This document shows positions 24,076 to 24,088 of a DNA stretch of 24,088 nucleotides, piece after piece. The position numbers and the translations under genes were made by a program. The stretch is taken from contig DDUL01000049.1 in assembly GCA_002344785.1 (NCBI GenBank), forward strand, positions 1 through 24,088, in the 5' to 3' direction. Origin of the DNA: Bdellovibrionaceae bacterium UBA2339. Its GTDB lineage: Bacteria; Bdellovibrionota; Bdellovibrionia; Bdellovibrionales; JAMPXM01. The notes under the pieces were generated by a model that did no database searches, had not been told where the DNA came from, and saw only the letters and a program-made list of their open reading frames with translations. Position 1 is the first letter of the stretch, and every line of letters begins with the position of its first letter.

Positions 24076-24088
24076 AGATCGGAAGAGC
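24076..24088 (+). other. Illumina TruSeq adapter remnant at contig end
   Basis: AGATCGGAAGAGC equals the first 13 bases of the standard Illumina adapter read-through sequence. It sits exactly at the end of the window, as expected for untrimmed reads at a contig edge. It is not genomic sequence. Confidence 0.93.

Overview
The window is a dense bacterial chromosomal contig, about 24 kb long, with moderately high GC and little intergenic space. No phage, insertion sequence, CRISPR array or RNA gene was found. The gene content suggests a member of the Bdellovibrionota or a related delta-type lineage: an LDH-like malate dehydrogenase between icd and sucCD, a RodZ-like protein beside a TPR lipoprotein, and a Tad (type IVb) pilus locus with several unusual prepilin-like genes. 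That assignment is inference from gene content, not a measured phylogeny. The last 13 bases (24076-24088) equal the start of the Illumina TruSeq adapter, so the right edge is an assembly artefact.

Layout. 1-3.7 kb: a TCA-cycle cluster on the plus strand (3' end of icd, then mdh, sucC, sucD), with rho-independent terminators after mdh and sucD. 3.8-7.3 kb, minus strand: an exported catalase-peroxidase (katG) and a P-loop kinase-Nudix fusion, separated by an intergenic region rich in inverted repeats. 7.4-11.4 kb, plus strand: ndk, a TrmA/RlmD-type RNA uridine methyltransferase, and a TPR lipoprotein-RodZ pair that recalls the pilF-rodZ pair of gammaproteobacteria. 11.4-14.3 kb, plus strand: an ArnT-like membrane glycosyltransferase and a membrane-anchored PHP-like protein whose metal ligands all appear substituted. 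14.2-17.4 kb: a 2Fe-2S ferredoxin (minus) divergent from a DnaQ-like exonuclease (plus), then nadE and a DUF2203 gene on the minus strand.

17.8-24.1 kb: pilus-related region. A minus-strand prepilin-like protein with a Gly/Ser-rich middle diverges from a secreted TPR protein. Next come a minus-strand protein with two BMC-like repeats and a plus-strand Tad operon: flp pilin, a small protein resembling an already-processed pilin N-terminus, the prepilin peptidase (tadV/cpaA), three TadE/TadF-like prepilins and cpaB, which runs off the contig.

The points most worth a second look are: (i) three genes without a Shine-Dalgarno whose ATG lies 6-7 nt downstream of a -10-like hexamer, suggesting leaderless transcripts, two of them with a perfect palindrome in the -35 region; (ii) divergent ATGs only 15 bp apart inside one inverted repeat; (iii) the apparent PHP pseudoenzyme; (iv) the stand-alone BMC-like tandem repeat protein; (v) the pilin mimic in the Tad operon; (vi) the kinase-Nudix fusion.
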